DNA of 64,000 nt, taken from the NCBI GenBank assembly GCA_947683625.1, contig CANTUR010001074.1:62001-126000 (forward strand). Reading direction: 5' to 3'. The notes below the pieces were generated by a model, which worked only from the letters and a program-made list of their open reading frames with translations, had not been told where the DNA came from and did no database searches. The DNA is from Mallotus nudiflorus. Lineage: Eukaryota > Streptophyta > Magnoliopsida > Malpighiales > Euphorbiaceae. The translations under genes and the position numbers were made by a program. Shown here piece by piece: positions 35,081 through 47,442 of the stretch (the stretch's first letter is position 1; each line of letters opens with the position of its first letter).

Positions 35081-35834
35081 GGCACAAAAAAAATCCCGCC
35101 AAGTTGAAAACCTAAAAACTACAACTCAGAAAAAAGTTAGGGACTTCCTGCTAAGTTGAAAACCTTACTTAGGCAACCTAGGTAAAAGTTAAGGAAAGAG
35201 AGAAAATACTTTACTAGAAAACCTAAGAAGGCTAGTTAAGGATAGGGGTAACCTCAAGTTTGAAATTTATATGAATGCACATGTGCTTTTCTTAAATGAC
35301 TTCAATGAAATGAGAATGATTACCAATTTATACAAAATGTCTTTGAAAAATGCAACACATTTTATCATCATGAATTGTATCAAGCATGCTCTGCATTATC
35401 TTTCATTATATAACCATAATTTTTAACTCTCTCTTTGAGATCAGCCACTATAATCAAAGCCTAAAAAAAGCCTAGCTAAGTATAAAGAGCTTCGAATTGA
35501 GACACCCTAGCCAAAAAAAGAAAGAAAAAGGAAACCCAGCTAACTATGAAAAGCTTTGAAAGGAGACACCTTAGGCAAAAAAGGGAAAAATAAAAGAGGT
35601 AGGCAAGAGCAATGGCAAACATCATCAATGATACACAACAAGAAGCATATACAGTCATCATCATATAAGTATCATACACCACGTGTGGGACAAATGCCCA
35701 TATACAACACCTAGAGTCCTTAACATTGAGAAGATGATACAACAAAGAAAACCACATGCCAAAAGTCTTACACCTAGCTCCTAAAACAACTACATCGATC
35801 ATGGCTGCCATTAAAAGCAAGCACCAAATTCTAC
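35081..35834. mobile_element. C untranslated spacer between integrase and the antisense PMD gene
   Basis: It matches B 18546-19266 in reverse orientation. A minus-strand open frame (35838-35476) corresponds to the frame at 18529-18819 in B. Confidence 0.55.
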
Positions 35835-38480
35835 TCAAGTAGCTCCCTCATCTGATTTGGGCTCATCATCATTTATTGTAAAGGATGATAATCATGACTC
35901 TAGCTCACCAATACGATCATGATAAGTCGTGCGCTCCCACTCCCATTCATGGCTAGCATGATGGTATTCAGCCTACATGACATAATGCATATTATACATG
36001 CATACATAAAACATGTGCATAAAAGAACACGTATAATAAATAAGGTATACCCTCTGAATGGTCACAAACTCCAAAAGCATTATTGTGCACTCCCTATAAC
36101 AGTATACCATTACTGACTAGAGGAGATGGGAATCTACAAAAGTGAGAAAATAATTCAATCACCACTCACCAAATAACTGAAACAAAGGCAAAATAAGTGA
36201 AATAAAACACAAACATGGGTAGTGTCAGGAGGAGCAACACCCGACTGAGGAAATTCAGGGCAAGGCAAATCAAAATGCACTACTCTACTAAAGATATTTG
36301 TGCCAAGCAAAGCCAAGGATGGTTGAACCATCAAGTCCCTAAGAATAGTACTACTAGAAGCCACACCGCTAGCATGGATAGTCACCTCAATATGAAATGT
36401 GCCCTCAATCTCCTTAAAATGAGACCTAGATCTCTTCTGACGAGATCCTCGTCATTGTAGATAAGCTCTCATAACTTGTGTCAATTACAGTTTATTACTA
36501 ACAAAGTTCGTTACGTGCTTGTACAAAATAGGAATAAAAGCCTATTGAATCATAAGTAGCAACTCTCAACAATCCACGTGATGGCTCAGTCCTTGAATCT
36601 AAAGGATGAGACGTATCTGCCTGAGGAGGTGGAGGTGGAGGAAAAGTGCCACTAGCCATAGCATCAATTAGCTGAGGGATCAACACATTACCATAAGGCA
36701 AGCCCGCACGCTCTAAGAGACTCTCAGTGGAGCATCCCATCATGCCAACAACGAGCTCGTCACTAGTAAGCTCATGGCTCTATAACATGTGACCAGGGGG
36801 AGGAACAGGGACTCTCCTCACAAATAAACCATCCCACCAACGATGGACTCGCTCACCTAAATACCACACTCTATAAGTAAGGCCAAAGAGCAACACTCAT
36901 CTCTCCATCAGTTTCCATGCAATCATCATCTCTGTTGTCCAATGTGACCTTGCCACCCACCATCAAAGGAAGATCTACTTAAAAGGCAAGAATGAACAAA
37001 GAATCTCTAAAAGAGAAACAACCAACATAAAAAGAGTCAGACATATCTGATAAGGGGACAACTTGCATATGTAGTACCAAGCCACTGTGCAATCCTCAAT
37101 CAAATCAGTAGTCCTCCTGATCTAACAAGAATAATGAGGAAAGCCATCCTCTAGGAAATGCTTGATGATCAGATGAGTGAGAACCCCAAACTTATAAGCC
37201 CAGATCTATCAGAACCAAGAAGTTAGAAATAATAAATTAAATATAAAAAGCAAAAAGAATAGACACAAGAACTCCTACTCACATCTAGCATAAAGAAGCA
37301 TCCGCAGATCCTCAAGCCACCTCAACATGCTGCATCAAGACCTGGGTATATATGGGAAAATGTGGTAGTACCTCAATAATACTTTAATAAGCCATCCAAA
37401 TCCTTTAGAATAGGCAACAATCATGGACTACCCATACCCAAAGGGTTCAGGAAGATGATAGCACTCAATAAGTAAAACAAAAAGCAATGAGCCAACTACT
37501 CTGCTAAAATAAGACCATAATCGTACATCATTCGTACGAAAGAAATAAACTTAATGTAATGAGTAAGGTACGGGTAACCAGAATTCATAAGAGTGGCCAC
37601 CCTAAACAACTCCATGGTAAGGCACCTCCTCGCCATTGCAAAAGAGCACTACTTTTCACTAAAGGGAACAGACTATCCAGAATAGCTCAAGCCCATAATA
37701 GTAGTAAAGTCTAAATGAGTGATGGTCATCTCCTCAATAGGCAGGTGGAAAGTATGTGTCATGTCCATCCATCACTCTATTAGTACATACATAGCAATCT
37801 AACTCAACATATATGAGTTATAAGATAGTGCAACAATAACCCCGTCAAAGCCCTTCCTGATGATCATCTGCCTCATGCATAATAAAAGACCCTAATAATA
37901 CATGTTGACCCTATTGAAACTACCAAGAAACATAGTAATGGACCCATGAGGCTATAAATAATAGGTATGCTATCAAACATTCGTACAATTAATAAATACT
38001 AACACATCTTTTTTTTTTGTTATTTAACAGGAACATAACAAAAATTGAAAAGAAAAGCATCAAAGTAAGCACTAGCAGACAATCACAATAAAAAATAAAG
38101 CAAGAACTATTAGCTATCAGCATTCACAATAAAGCTATGACTTAAAAGATAGTTACAGCAAGTACTACAGAGCTACAGCTATAATAACCTCATAAAGCAA
38201 AATAAATAGCAAGGCAGCTAATTAATAAGCTTTAGAAAAAATAAAGGTAAAGAAGGACTTACCTAGTGATGATGATAAGCCCAAGTATGAGTCTCCAGAT
38301 TGTAAACCATAGGGATCATGTCTCCTTAAGAAAGCCTAGACAACTGAGGACCCTAAGTGCCAAACGGACCATCAGTACTGGTCTCTGTAGTGGAAGTCCC
38401 AGCTTTAGTGGCCTCTATGAAGTTACCCTCATCATCTAAAAGATACCCTCTAGACCCTCTGGAATGTTAGGGAGCTCCAT
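35835..38480 (-). pseudogene. Captured plant mobile domain (PMD) gene, antisense in C
   Basis: This is the counterpart of the gene in B, again opposite to gag-pol. Exon 1 gives LDDEGNFIEATKAG and PMVYNLETHTWAYHHH and ends at an intron start GTAAGTCC near 38263. The PMD core in the middle exon (about 37930-37300) is more damaged than in B. Exon 4 (about 36960-36498) keeps MMGCSTESLLERAGLPYGNV and FPPPPPPQADTSHP. A serine/threonine-rich C-terminal exon at 36385-36155 and a charged last exon ending in a stop at 35837-35835 are both shared with B. Intron positions agree between the copies, so the gene was captured as genomic DNA or kept its introns because it is antisense to the packaged RNA. Confidence 0.75.
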
Positions 38481-39039
38481 CTTATGTAGAGAAAAACAAA
38501 GATTTAAAAGCAAAAACAAAGAGTCAAAAATACCCAAAACTCAAAAAGGGTCAAGAAAAGATGAAAAACCTCAGAGAATACTAGAAGAAGCTTCCCTGAA
38601 CCTCAAAAATGCATGTCTTAAGTAAACAATGGAGGGGAGGTGTGTGGCCATGCACTAGGTACATGATCACGTGCTCCACATGAACAGCCATGTGCACTTC
38701 CCCCCTCCACATGCTTCCGTATAGTTGTACATGCACTCCGAGACTTTGCACACCCATTTTGTGGTCCTAAACCTCTATTTGAACATAAAACATGCACTTA
38801 ACCCACATGAAAGGACATTGATAAGGACTACATCTATCTAAGGACACTGTATACAGCCTCACCACTTTAAAAAACTCAGTACCTCCCGAAAGAAGAAAAA
38901 TAAAAAAGAATCATCGAAAGGATACCCTACTCGAAATCATCAAAATAACATCTACAACATAACAAGTAATGACATCATTACTGCATCATTGTTATTTCAT
39001 CACCGTATCATTATTACATCAATCACAATGATCACAATA

Positions 39040-39375
39040 ATATGTTCACCTAAAGAGGTTATAATGGCATGACTATTCGCCTAACACCTAAAGAGGTTAT
39101 AGTGGCAACATCTATCTATTTGCCTAACACTTGAAGAGGTTATAGTGGCAATATATATTTGTTCACCTGACACCGAAAGAGGTTATAATGGCATGATTCT
39201 ATTTGCATGACACCTGAAGAGGTTATAGTGGCATGATTTTGTTCACTTAACACCTAAAGAGGTTATAGTGGCATGATTTTGTTCACCTGACACCTAAAGA
39301 GGTTATAGTGGTAGCATCTATCTATTTGCCTAGCATCTATCTATTCACCTAACACTTGAAAAAGGTTATAGTGGT
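39040..39375. repeat. Tandem array, unit about 41-45 bp
   Basis: About eight copies of CACCTAAAGAGGTTATAGTG plus GCATGATTTTGTTCACCTGA. It is the reverse complement of the B array at 14381-15130 in word content (TATAACCTCTTTAGGTGTC), so the unit is shared but copy number and length differ. Confidence 0.85.
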
Positions 39376-39510
39376 AATATCCCAATAATCGAATTACAAT
39401 GACATAGCACTTAGGTAAGTACCTCTCTTTTTAGAAAATTATTTTTTACATCTTTGCATTAGCTTCATGTGTATGGACACTAGTGATAGGTGGCTATGCA
39501 ACACACATGA

Positions 39511-39523
39511 AGTAGGGGGAAAC
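39511..39523 (+). other. Polypurine tract of C
   Basis: AGTAGGGGGAAAC immediately precedes the 3' LTR and is homologous to the B tract. Confidence 0.75.
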
Positions 39524-41368
39524 TATTATACTTTAAATTTGACTATCCCCAAAAAGGTCCAATGATGAAATGAACCTCCAAGATGACTAGAGTCAGCTCG
39601 TTCTAACACCTCTGAAGTGTGCAACCTTAACAACCTAACCAACCCTACCAATGTGTAAACTCGATCACCAAGCTATTAAGTTGTGCTCCAACCTTACAAA
39701 ATATGAATTATCAGAATGGTGAGAAGATTATTTCAAGAATTCCTTTCTTGGAACACTCAGCTTGTTGGACCGGTATTCATTTTGTTAGACTAGGACCTAA
39801 CTTTGTGGAATAATGAAAAATAATTTTAATAAAGAGGACTTTAAAAACAAGTCCAAAAGGCTCCAAAACCTTCTAAAGTGGTCCTAGAATGGTCCAACAC
39901 AACCCGAGGATTAGCACGTGTTGCTTAGAAGTGCATGCAAAGCCATAAACAATCATAGGTGTCACGCGCTAAAATCAAGATCAAATTTAACAAAATGGAC
40001 TTTGGAAACGCATCTAAAAGGCCCAAAAACCTTAGGAACCAACCTTAAAAAAGCCTATGTAAGCCTTAGTTGGAGCGAGTAACACGTACACTTCCCATGG
40101 CCACGTGCTCTATCCTAGGGACGTGTGCATGACCATGCCTATACCCCCTTATTCCACACATTTTTCATTATAAATAGACACCTCCACACCCCATTTTGGG
40201 GGGGAGCAAGTGGAAAAACACACACTCAAAAAATTTATCTAATTGAAGGCATTGGAAACCCCTTTCCATATAGTTTTTACTCTCCCATTGTCCTTTTCTT
40301 AGGTGATTAAATCTCTTTTCCAGCCTCATCTTTTTCAAAACACACTTCAAAGGTATACAAACTAGCATCATTTTATTGTCATTTTGAAGCTCTCGACGAG
40401 GAAAGCTTGATAATCCCTTGATGCTAAAGCTTCAAAACCCACATAAGCTCAATCGAATTTGAGGACCACACAATCATTTTAGCACGTTTATTTTATCTCA
40501 TTGCATTTTAATTTATTATCGCCAACATTTAGGAATATTATTGTGCTTGTATAATGAGACTGGTAATTTTGCTTTTTATATGAATAATCTATGCTTTATT
40601 ATGCTCATTTCATATCATCATTTTGCATCCTCTAGTTTTGAAACATGAAATCACATCATAAATATTAATAATATGAAAAGTTTATACCGCATAATAGAGT
40701 CATCATGTTTCCAGTCCAGTGATGACATCATGCATCCCTTATATTATCATCATATATCATTATAGCATAAATAATCATTGCGAACATGCATGATCATCTA
40801 CATTTTTCTTACTCTTTCAAGTGATTAAGTGTTTATTGCTTATCCCTTTGTTCATGTGATCGAGTAAGCTGTGTGAATGGTTGTATTTACCTTGCAGATT
40901 CATCATATCTAAATTAGATTTACTTTTTTACAATCTTTTTTTCCCTTTTATACGTATTTTATTAGGAAAGCAATGTAATAGTAATATCTTCAACTTTATT
41001 ATCTTCCACTATCTGATGAATTGTGTGAATGCTATACAAATTCTCATTACCGAAACTAAGGTGTTGCAGTAGTTATACATCAAACATCATATAACAGAAA
41101 ATAGTCAAAAAAGTATACGAAATGTCCTGAAACCAGAAATCTCTGTTGGGGGCAATACTCACTGAGTAACCCGATGTTGTCCCTTTCTTTTCTAAATTTT
41201 TTAAAAATTGGGTGGAAACTCCATAAAATCAAAAAAGCATCTTATTCCTTCTAAGACCAATCATTTGTCCCTATTCAGTAAAGTTTCCATGTCCCTCAGA
41301 AACAAAATGAAAGGCCCCTAACGAAACCAACTTGCCTTAAAACTAAAAACAAAAAAAAAGGTTGCTCA
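39524..41368 (+). repeat. A/C 3' LTR
   Basis: It starts TATTATACTTTAAATTTG and ends GGTTGCTCA (1845 bp), with TATA box TATAAATA at 40169-40176. It is followed by TAGTAGCATTCTGACAG, which is SIRE LTR sequence continuing from 2091. Confidence 0.88.
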
Positions 41369-42007
41369 TAGTAGCATTCTGACAGAAACAAGTTTAAGAT
41401 GATTTAAAAATCAATAAGAGACTTTGGAGACATAATCAATGTATCCAATAGCCATAATCAAAGTTTTTTATCTATATAAACAACTCTTGGAGTTCAATTG
41501 AGAGATTAAAAAACTTGGTTATTGATTATACTCTCTTAAGCATTCAACTAAAATCTCAAAACTCTCTTCAATTCATTTTATTTTTGTATAACTCTTATGA
41601 GAGTGAGTGAGTGTTAGAATAGATATTCTTCTTCTTATGTTTTTTGGGCTTAGAAAATAGGAAGCGAGATTCTATTATAAAAAGAATTAGTTTAAGTGTT
41701 TACCCATTAAAACACTTGAGAATTTAGTTTTTAAGTGAGCCTTGAAAAACTCAAGTTGTAAGGTTGAAGAGTGAGCCTCAAACTCTTGTGTAATCTCAAT
41801 CTTGTGAATAACATTATGGGAATTGAAAATTGTAATTTAGGGATAAATTAGGCAGAGATGTAGATTATTGAGAATTTAAACTCCGTTAATTCTTGTGTTT
41901 ATCATTCTTCCTTCTCAACATTATTTTAATTCTTGCAAAGAATTCTTTAATTTTTATCTACTATTCATTTACCTTATTCACCCCCCCCCCCCTCTAAGGC
42001 ATTTTCA
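41369..42007 (+). repeat. SIRE 5' LTR, right fragment
   Basis: It aligns with 53346-53975 from TGACAGAAACAAGTTTAAG to the end GGCATTTTCA. TATATAAA at 41473-41480 is a likely TATA box (53446-53453 in the 3' LTR). A poly-C run of 12 at 41981-41992 is 8 in the 3' LTR. Confidence 0.88.
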
Positions 42008-42009
42008 TT

Positions 42010-42021
42010 TGATATCAAAGC
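42010..42021 (+). other. Primer binding site of the SIRE element
   Basis: TGATATCAAAGC is two changes from TGGTATCAGAGC, complementary to the 3' end of initiator tRNA-Met, the usual copia primer. It lies 2 bp after the LTR end. Confidence 0.8.
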
Positions 42022-42058
42022 TTGAATTCTAAGAACTTAATTGCTAGAATACAAGATC

Positions 42059-43080
42059 ATGGCAAGTGAAATTTAAAGCATCTCTTCTCTAAGACCATTC
42101 TTTGATATAAGTGACTATCCACATTGGAAATTCAAAATGGAACTCTATCTTGATAGTGATTCTCTTAAATTATAGGATGTCATTCTAGATGGTTGGTAAC
42201 CTCCTAAAGCAAAAGTTGTTGATATAAAAGTGGTTGTCAGAAGAAGTTAATGGAATCAAATTTAAAAAGATGAGAATCATAAAAATAAGAGAGGTATGGT
42301 CATACTACTATCATTTATATCTAGAGAAGAAGGTGGCAAGTTACAATAATTCAAATCTATAAAAGAAGTATAGAAGACACTTAAAAATCATTATAAAGGA
42401 AACATTCAAGTGAGAAGTAAGAAGGTTCAAATCCATATGTATAAGTATGAACCCTTTAAAATGAAACTACAAGAGTCAATTATAGAAATGACAAACTACC
42501 TTAATGCTCTTCTCACAACCCTCAAGAAGCTTGCTAAACATTTAACCAAGGAAGAAGTAAAAAATAATATTCTAATAATCCTACCTAAGAAGGATTAGGA
42601 ATCTCGGGTACTTCAATTAAGAAAGCTCAAGACTTCTCTACTCTCTCTCCACTGATGTGCTTATTGGAAAGCTCCTAACACATGAGCTTACAATCAGGCA
42701 AAGAGTAGAAGAACAAGAAGAAAAGGAAAGAAAGAAGAGCACAGCATTAAAAGCTTCATAAGATGATAGTGAAGATGAAAGTCTTAAAGATTCTAGTGAC
42801 AAAGATAATGATGTTGCCATGATTCATTATTATAAGAAACTTCAAGAAATTCTTAAGAAAGAAAAATTTCTCAAGAACTAAAGACTTAAACAATGAGCAT
42901 AAAGGAGAAAGCAAGAAGAAAAAAAAAAGGTTACTTACTATAAATGCAAGAAATTTGGACATATTAGAAGTGAGTGCTCTAAACTCAAATTCAAGAATAA
43001 AGGAGTAAAGGATAAGAAAAAGGCCTTTAAAGCCATTTGGGATGACTCCTCTAAATCTAAAAAGGAAGAGGAACAATAAG
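42059..43080 (+). pseudogene. SIRE gag (degenerate)
   Basis: The ATG at 42059 opens MASEI, then a stop, then SLRPFFDISDYPHWKFKMELY, the UBN2 gag start of SIRE-like elements. Later parts include QVRSKKVQIHMYKYEPFKM (from 42410) and a zinc knuckle YYKCKKFGHIRSECSK (about 42936-42980), in which the first Cys of C-x2-C-x4-H-x4-C is Tyr. Several stops and one or two frame changes. Protein function: capsid formation and RNA packaging. Confidence 0.85.
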
Positions 43081-43082
43081 AA

Positions 43083-43460
43083 GTGGCCAATCTTTGCTTC
43101 ATGGCTCTTGAAAATGAAAAAGACGTACCATCTACTTCTAACTCTTCTTATGATAATTATTATGATTATAATGAATATAACGATGATGTTGAGAGCTATA
43201 TTATGAGTAAACTCTTGCTTAAATACAAAAACTTATTATCTAAGAAAAGTCATTATAAGCATGAGTTATCTAACTTAACCAAGGAATTCAAAAATTTAAG
43301 AAATGAATTTTCAAATCTAGTTAAGTCAAATGATAAACTTGCTAGTGATCTAAAATATTCAAATTCCTTGAAAGAGCAATTCAAGAAAGCAAGTAATGAA
43401 AATCATAAGCTTTCTAATGAAGTATTATAATTAAAGAATTCCATTTCCAAATTATAAAAA
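43083..43460 (+). pseudogene. SIRE gag C-terminal coiled-coil region
   Basis: An open frame of 115 codons follows the zinc knuckle. It is acidic (DNYYDYNEYNDDVES) and then lysine-, asparagine- and leucine-rich with heptad-like spacing (LSNLTKEFKNLRNEFSNLV), as expected for a coiled coil. Long coiled-coil tails of gag are typical of SIRE/Maximus elements. Confidence 0.7.
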
Positions 43461-44084
43461 GGAAATGAGAGTTAAGATAATCTTTTTGACTCTCAAAAGC
43501 TCCATGGAAACACTCATGGATTTAGATATGAGAATGGAATGGCTTGTTCCTCATCATCATCATATATTAAATTTGTTAAAGCATCATGCAATTCCATTCA
43601 TTCTATTTCTAAACCGATTAAGACTCAAGCTTTTAAAGCTAATAAGTATCATATGTCAAATAATAAAACGAAGTCTCATAAGACTCAATTATGTATAACA
43701 CAAAGGGGTAAGTATCATAATATAAAAGCACAACCTAACATGCTTAGATGCACACTAGACACAACACTCCTCAACATGTTGCACAAACCTATCAAAATAC
43801 ATATTTCCATTGTCAATGCATGTCTCACACTATGACTTAAAATAATAGGAAACACACACCACCACAACATTAAAGACATGTTTCATTTACTAAACAATCA
43901 TATACTCCTAAAATAAATATGTTTGCAAATATTATATGTTCATATTGCATGATCAAAGGACATACTAACAATGTGTGCTTCTATAGAAGACTACGAATGA
44001 ATTTGCTTCCTTTGGATTTTCTTGAAACTAACCAACCTAGACCAAGAAAGGTTTGGGTTTAAAAGAACACTTTAATTGTCTTAT

Positions 44085-45103
44085 GTAGGTGTGCTTGAAA
44101 TCCACAAGAGCAAAAGCAAGTGGTACCTTGATAGTGGATGTTCAGGCACATGACAGGAGATAAGGAGTAATTCAACAAGCTTGATGCAAATGATGGAAAA
44201 CATGTCACATTTGGAGACAATGCCAAAGGAAAGAAAATAGGCATTGAAGAAATAGCTAATCCTCAATCCTTATTTATACATCATGTATTGCGTGTTGATG
44301 ATCTTAAACATTATTTACTTATTAGAAGTCAATTATATGATATGGGAAATAAAATGACTTTCTATCATAGAAATTGCTTTGTTAGTAGTCTTGATAAAGA
44401 CAAAGTAATTTTTAGTGGTGAAAGAATAGACAATGTTTATGTTATTGATTTAAATAAAATTGATAACAAAGACATCAAATGCTTAATGTCTATTTCCCAT
44501 GACACATGGACATGGCGTAGAAGGTTAGGGCATGCAAACTTTGAACTTTTAAATGATCTTTGTAAACATAAACTTCTAATTATTTTACCTAAGCTTGAAT
44601 TCACTAAGGATAAACCTTATGATGCTTTCCAAAATGGAAAACAATCCAAGTCTTCATTTAAGCTTAAGAACGTAGTGTCAACCTCTAGGCCACTTGAACT
44701 TATGCATATGGATTTGTTTATACCAACTAGAGTTACTAGTCTCAGTGGAATGCACTATGCTTATATATTAGTTAATGACTACTCTAGATATACTTGGGTG
44801 TGTTTTCTTGCTCATGAGAATGATGCATTTAAAGCTTTTGAAAATTTCTCATAAAAAGTGTAAAAAGAAAAAGGTTTTCATATTTCTTCCATTAAAAGTG
44901 ATTATGGAACTGAATTTAAAAATGAATTTTTCAAAATCTTTTGTAATGAAAATAGTATTTCTCAAACATTTTCTTCTTCTAAAACACCTCAACAAAATAG
45001 CGTAGTTGAAAGAAAAAATAGAACTCTTATGGAAATGGCTAGAACAATGCTTCATGAGTATAATTTACCTTTTTAGGTAGAAGCCATTAACACATCTTAA
45101 TAT
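44085..45103 (+). pseudogene. SIRE protease and integrase, first part
   Basis: The protease remnant shows KWYLDSGCSG near 44119-44149, the D-S-G active site, followed by a frameshift. The region after that matches the sequence leading to GAG-pre-integrase. The open frame 44288-44854 includes WRRRLGHANFELLNDL with the two zinc-binding His; the two zinc-binding Cys are lost (YDAFQNGK where CDACQ is usual). The core has LMHMDLF, then SDYGTEFKNEFF and SVVERKNRTL, so all three acidic residues are present. A stop lies after NFS (44852-44854). Sequence is then cut by the solo LTR. Confidence 0.88.
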
Positions 45104-45289
45104 TGTAAAGACCCATTACTTTAAATAAAATAATATTATTTTGAAATATGCAGTGTTAATAATTTTAAATTTTAATTGTATATTATTATTGTTAATTGCT
45201 AATATTATTTACATATTTTATTTTAAGAGAATTATTTACATAAAAATAATTTATTTTACATGGGATTAATTGATAATATTAAAGTTAAT

Positions 45290-45291
<2 letters not shown>

Positions 45292-45335
<44 letters not shown>
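45292..45335. repeat. (TTA)n microsatellite
   Basis: About 14 uninterrupted trinucleotide units within the U3 part of the solo LTR. Confidence 0.95.
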
Positions 45336-45337
<2 letters not shown>

Positions 45338-47345
45338 AAATTTGATAGAAGGGCAATATGGTAATTTCATAAATTAATATATATATAAGTCAAAAATCAT
45401 GATCGGGTCAAACCTTCTTCACCTTCTTCTTGGACCGTCACTGCCAGCCTCTGTCAGACCACCCCAGCTACCACCGCCGACTGCCATCAACTCCAGATGC
45501 CTCCAACTACCATCCGACATCGCTTGCCAATGCTAGGAACCACTGGATCGCCGGAAGCCATTGAAGCCGAAAGTTGGCGCTTCCTCACGCCAGCGAGATT
45601 TCGGTCACCCTAACTCTTCAAACCAAACTCTTTTGAACAGTTTTCCACCGGTGAGTCCATTTCTGAGCTCTGTTTAAGCTCAAATCCTCTAGATTTTTAA
45701 TTTATGTATTTTAGGGTTTTTAATTTTTTTTTAACTTGATTATGTTCGATTCATGGAAACTTGCTTCACAAATGTTGATTATGGTAGCTTAAGCTTCTCA
45801 AATATGTTTTTTTAATATTTTTTTGAATTAATTTGAATTTTAGGTAATTTTTTATTCTTTTAATATTAAATATTGAATTTTTGATAATTATGTTAATTAA
45901 TTAGTTTAATGAAAATTTAGTTAAATTAGTGTTAGTAATTTGAGTTAATAATTTTAGAATTTTTAAAACAATTTTTGGTGATTTTATATAATTTTTAGAA
46001 TATTATTTATATTAAGTAAATTTTGTATTTATGAGTTAATTGTGTAATTTTTTGAAAATTATAGTTAAACAATATGTTTTAAATGATTTTAGAATTATAT
46101 AGGTTATTAAAATGATTTTTATAAATTATTTACTATTTTTCACTAATTAATACTAATTTTTAAAAATTATATCCAAATAATATATTATTTACTATTTTGG
46201 TGAATAAATGGATTTTTAATTACTTTAATATATATTTAAGCTATTTGAATACATAAAAGTGAATTTTTGCTATTTTATATTGAATTATTGAAAATTTGAA
46301 TTTTTATTAATATTATATTATTATTTGAGATTTTTATTTAATTATTGTGAAAATAATTATATTTGGTGTTTTAATGTTTAAATATATTATATTTTGGTAT
46401 TTTGAGGATATTTATGGAATTTAATGATTTTTAATATATTTATTATGTTATTTGTATTTTTGGTCAATTGTGAACCTCGGTTGGGAAATTGTACAATTCG
46501 AGGTCCCAACCCAAGGTGTTGAGCCTTGTATGTTAGAAGTGCATTTTTCTTGAAAGATCGGGTTTACTTTTTAGCAGAGGGATGTCCGTTTTACAAAGGA
46601 GGTTCTATCAAATTTTTGGTAGAATTCTCATAAAACGTTATGTCGGTTCGATCTTGAATTTCTGTATTGTATGGGTTTTGTGTTCCTAGATCGAGTCTCT
46701 TTTAGAAGTATAAGTTAGAAATTTATTCTAATTGTTATTATTATTTATTTTCTAGTTGCGCTGAGACCGAGGCCTATCGGACCGGGCCCGTCGAGCCAGT
46801 CTCAAGGAGCGCAAACTTATGAGGTATTATTTTATATATACATTGCATATAGTATGCATGATATTGAGTATTCATGTTTTTAATATGCATTTATATATGA
46901 ATTGTTTTATTAAATGTTTTAGTATATGTTAGGTATACTTTCATTATATTGTTGGTATATTTCAACATATATGCTTGTTATATTTTCAATATACACTTAG
47001 AATATTTTTTGTATATTCATGGTTTATATTCGGTATATTTATGGTTGATTTTGGTTATATGTAGCATATATACACTTGAAATATGTTTAGTATATTTTTG
47101 ATATATTTCTGGTATATATATGGTTTATTTCATTGTTATGAATGTTATTTATGTTTAATTATGCATTATTTATTTCCCATATGTATATTCAATTTTATTT
47201 GAAGGATATCAATAGAACGTGCTACCTAGTAGGCAGCACTAGGACTGTGTACGGACCAATGCAATAGATTTTAGGGTTGAGTTATAAAATCACTTGAGAT
47301 TACTTTTATTTAACTGATTATTTGAGATTGTTGTGATTGAGTAAT

Positions 47346-47442
47346 GTGATTGCGGAAACTCGATTGACCTAGTGTCTCGAGGCCAGTCAAACTGGCAGTG
47401 AGATTGCAGGAGCTCGATTGACTTAGTGTCTCGAGGCCAGTC
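47346..47442. repeat. Direct duplication, about 52-bp period, in the solo LTR
   Basis: Two copies share GCTCGATTGACTTAGTGTCT or near variants plus CGAGGCCAGTC. They are two to three mismatches apart. Confidence 0.8.

Larger units (their letters stand above)
2092..41368 (+). mobile_element. Ogre/Tat-like Ty3/gypsy element A/C, split by T1 and by the B block
   Basis: The 5' LTR (2092-2217 plus 7496-9198), PBS and leader up to 10237 form part A. Part C begins at 28363 with the rest of the leader, then gag-pol, an antisense PMD gene, polypurine tract and 3' LTR to 41368. In the uninterrupted relative B the two leader ends are contiguous at 25500/25501. Removing T1 (about 5.28 kb) and 10238-28362 (18.1 kb) leaves about 15.9 kb, close to the 16.06 kb of B. 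Flanks CAGT and TAGT may be a worn target duplication. Ogre-like elements are large (over 13 kb), which fits. Confidence 0.78.

Noticed and set aside
35919..36460. Plus-strand open frames of 65 and 81 codons in C
   Set aside because: They are antisense shadows of the PMD exons on the minus strand.
41380..42007. A 628-bp complete SIRE 5' LTR starting at TGACAG, with ATTC repeated after 53975 as target duplication
   Set aside because: The sequence before the second copy (53163-53351) matches 1883-2091, so the LTR is longer and is split by A/C; the ATTC match is probably chance.
42756..43076. Minus-strand 106-codon hydrophobic frame, possible membrane protein
   Set aside because: It is the complement of lysine-rich SIRE gag; phenylalanine and leucine richness is an artefact of AAR codons.
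45420..45660. C-rich, possibly coding stretch resembling a host gene exon
   Set aside because: No open frame of note, and it lies within the solo LTR after its TATA-like site, where an untranslated leader is expected.
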